DNA from: Streptomyces ferrugineus
GTDB lineage: Bacteria > Actinomycetota > Actinomycetes > Streptomycetales > Streptomycetaceae
NCBI RefSeq assembly: GCF_015160855.1
Contig: NZ_CP063373.1
Coordinates: 7,849,001 to 7,913,000 of the forward strand
Direction of reading: 5' to 3'
Length of the DNA stretch: 64,000 nt
Part shown: piece by piece, positions 62,796 through 64,000 of the stretch
How the letters are laid out: every line of letters begins with the position of its first letter
Numbering within the stretch: position 1 is the first letter of the stretch
Made by a program: the position numbers and the translations under genes
The notes under the pieces: model-generated
Told to the model about the DNA's origin: nothing
The model's database searches: none
What the model saw: only the letters and a program-made list of their open reading frames with translations

Positions 62796-64000
62796 CAGCC
62801 CCGCAACGTCTCCTCCAGCTTGCGTGCCACGGCCGCCGCCTCCTCGCCGGGCAGCGGGGCGCCCTCGGGGCCTGTGACATAGAACGCGTCGACGGCGTTG
62901 GCGCCCAGCGTGCTGACATGTGCACTGCGCACCCGCACGCTCGCGTCCTCCAGCGCCCGGCCGATCCGGAACAGCAGCCCCGGCGCGTCCTGGGCGCGCA
63001 CCTCGATCACCGTGGCCAGCCGGGAGGCGGCCGGGTGCACCGACACCCGCGCCGGCGGCGCCACGACGCCCCGCCGGCGCGGATACGCCGCGTCGCGCTC
63101 GGCGAGGCGCCCGGCGATGTCCAGGGAGCCGTCCAGGGCGCGTACGAGGTCGGCGCGCAGCCGGGTGGCCTGTGGCAGCGAGCCGTACTCGGCGGCGACC
63201 CGCCAGTTCAGCAGCAGGACGGAGCCCTCGACGCCGTCGGGCAGATCCAGGGCGCGCAGTTCGGCCGTGCGGACGGTCAGGCGGTGCATCGCCAGGACGC
63301 CCGCCACCGCGGGCAGCACGCCCGGCTGGTCGGGTACGGCGATGACCAGCTCCACGCCGAGCGGCTCGGGATCGCCCGGGGGCTGCTCCTCGGCCGGCGG
63401 CTCGGTCTGGGCGCGCAGGGCCAGTACGGGGCTGCCGGTGGCGACCGCCTCGATGGCGAGCCGCTCCTGCTCGGCGGTGGGCGCGGCGGCCTCCGGCTCG
63501 TCCGGGTCGTCCCCGGCGAGTACGGCCGCGACGCGTTTCACCAGGTCGGCGACGAGGGACCCGCGCCAGGACGACCATGCCGCCGGGCCGGTGGCCAGGG
63601 CGTCCGCCTCGGTCAGGGCGTGCAGCAGCTCCAGGGTGCCCTGCGAGCCGACCGCCTCGGCGACCGAGCGCACGGTGGCCGGGTCCTCCAGGTCGCGCCG
63701 CGTGGCCGTCTCGACGAGCAGCAGGTGATGGCGTACGAGGGTGGAGAGCACGAGGACGTCGTCGCGGTCGAAGCCGATGCGCGCGGCCACGTCCTTGACG
63801 ATGATCTCGCCGGCCACGGAGTGGTCGCCGGGCCAGCCCTTGCCGATGTCGTGCAGCAGCGCGGCGACCAGGAGGAGGTCGGGGCGGTGGACGCGGCGGG
63901 TGAACTCGGAGGCGCGCACGGCCGTTTCGATGAGGTGCCGGTCGACGGTCCAGATGTGCACGGCGTTGCGCTGCGGACGGCAGCGCACCCGCTCCCAGTC
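62795..64000 (-). CDS. glnD: Bifunctional PII uridylyltransferase/uridylyl-removing enzyme GlnD, C-terminal part
   Basis: The frame is open to the window edge, so only the C-terminal 400 residues are present. 'WTVDRHLIETAVRA' and the HD domain 'LLLVAALLHDIGKGWPGDHSVAGE' hold the uridylyl-removing active site. Two ACT regulatory domains follow ('GVELVIAVPDQPGVLPAVAGVLAMHRLTVRTAELRAL' and the terminal 'VIEVRAQDAPGLLFRIGRALEDASVRVRSAHVSTLG'). In Streptomyces it acts on GlnK in nitrogen sensing, where adenylylation has been reported. N-terminal nucleotidyltransferase domain lies outside. Confidence 0.95.
   Translation of the reverse strand, partial: DWERVRCRPQRNAVHIWTVDRHLIETAVRASEFTRRVHRPDLLLVAALLHDIGKGWPGDHSVAGEIIVKDVAARIGFDRDDVLVLSTLVRHHLLLVETATRRDLEDPATVRSVAEAVGSQGTLELLHALTEADALATGPAAWSSWRGSLVADLVKRVAAVLAGDDPDEPEAAAPTAEQERLAIEAVATGSPVLALRAQTEPPAEEQPPGDPEPLGVELVIAVPDQPGVLPAVAGVLAMHRLTVRTAELRALDLPDGVEGSVLLLNWRVAAEYGSLPQATRLRADLVRALDGSLDIAGRLAERDAAYPRRRGVVAPPARVSVHPAASRLATVIEVRAQDAPGLLFRIGRALEDASVRVRSAHVSTLGANAVDAFYVTGPEGAPLPGEEAAAVARKLEETLRG

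Overview
The window is a very GC-rich actinobacterial chromosome segment and almost certainly comes from a Streptomyces species. The evidence is G/C at most third codon positions, frequent GTG starts, the developmental sigma factor gene whiG, a cluster of four type I signal peptidase genes, a class E sortase (LAETG) surface protein, a mycothiol-type DinB protein, and TTA as a very rare codon. No rRNA, tRNA or CRISPR array was seen. Positions and starts come from reading the sequence; no database search was run.

Layout. 1-2.9 kb: the end of a PucR-type regulator, a secreted GH18 chitinase with a DasR-type operator, and a small unknown gene. 3-10.2 kb: a leftward polyamine uptake and catabolism operon (aldehyde dehydrogenase, PotD/A/B/C transporter, FAD amine oxidase). 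10.4-19.1 kb: an assortment of genes: NADAR protein, DUF4190 membrane protein, adenosine deaminase, GDPD phosphodiesterase, an ECF sigma factor fused to a membrane-anchored sensor, a serine hydrolase and a diacylglycerol kinase-like protein. 19.2-22.8 kb: a second polyamine/GABA locus (aldehyde dehydrogenase diverging from an Lrp regulator and a class III aminotransferase). 23-28.7 kb: an odd ABC ATPase/permease pair, VOC and LOG-family proteins, a sortase substrate and a DinB-fold protein. 28.7-32.6 kb: a thiamine ABC transporter (thiBPQ) under a TPP riboswitch.

33.7-38.2 kb is the accessory island. A 44-bp near-perfect direct repeat flanks 4.4 kb inserted exactly at the 5' end of rlmN. The insert holds a decayed tyrosine integrase, a low-GC two-gene module (unknown-group reverse transcriptase plus a two-helix SLATT-like membrane protein), a helix-turn-helix regulator facing 10-bp iterons, and another two-helix membrane protein. 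The RT-SLATT pair has the look of a phage-defence module of the abortive-infection or DRT kind carried on a remnant integrative element. It is the best candidate here for an uncharacterised system.

38.2-64 kb is conserved core, nearly all leftward: cdsA-frr-pyrH-tsf-rpsB (translation and lipid synthesis), whiG (sporulation), dprA-comM-yraN (DNA processing), sipZ-Y-X-W (protein secretion), rplS-trmD-rimM-khpA-rpsP (ribosome and tRNA maturation), an SprT-like zinc protein, a methyltransferase, ftsH, ffh and the end of glnD.
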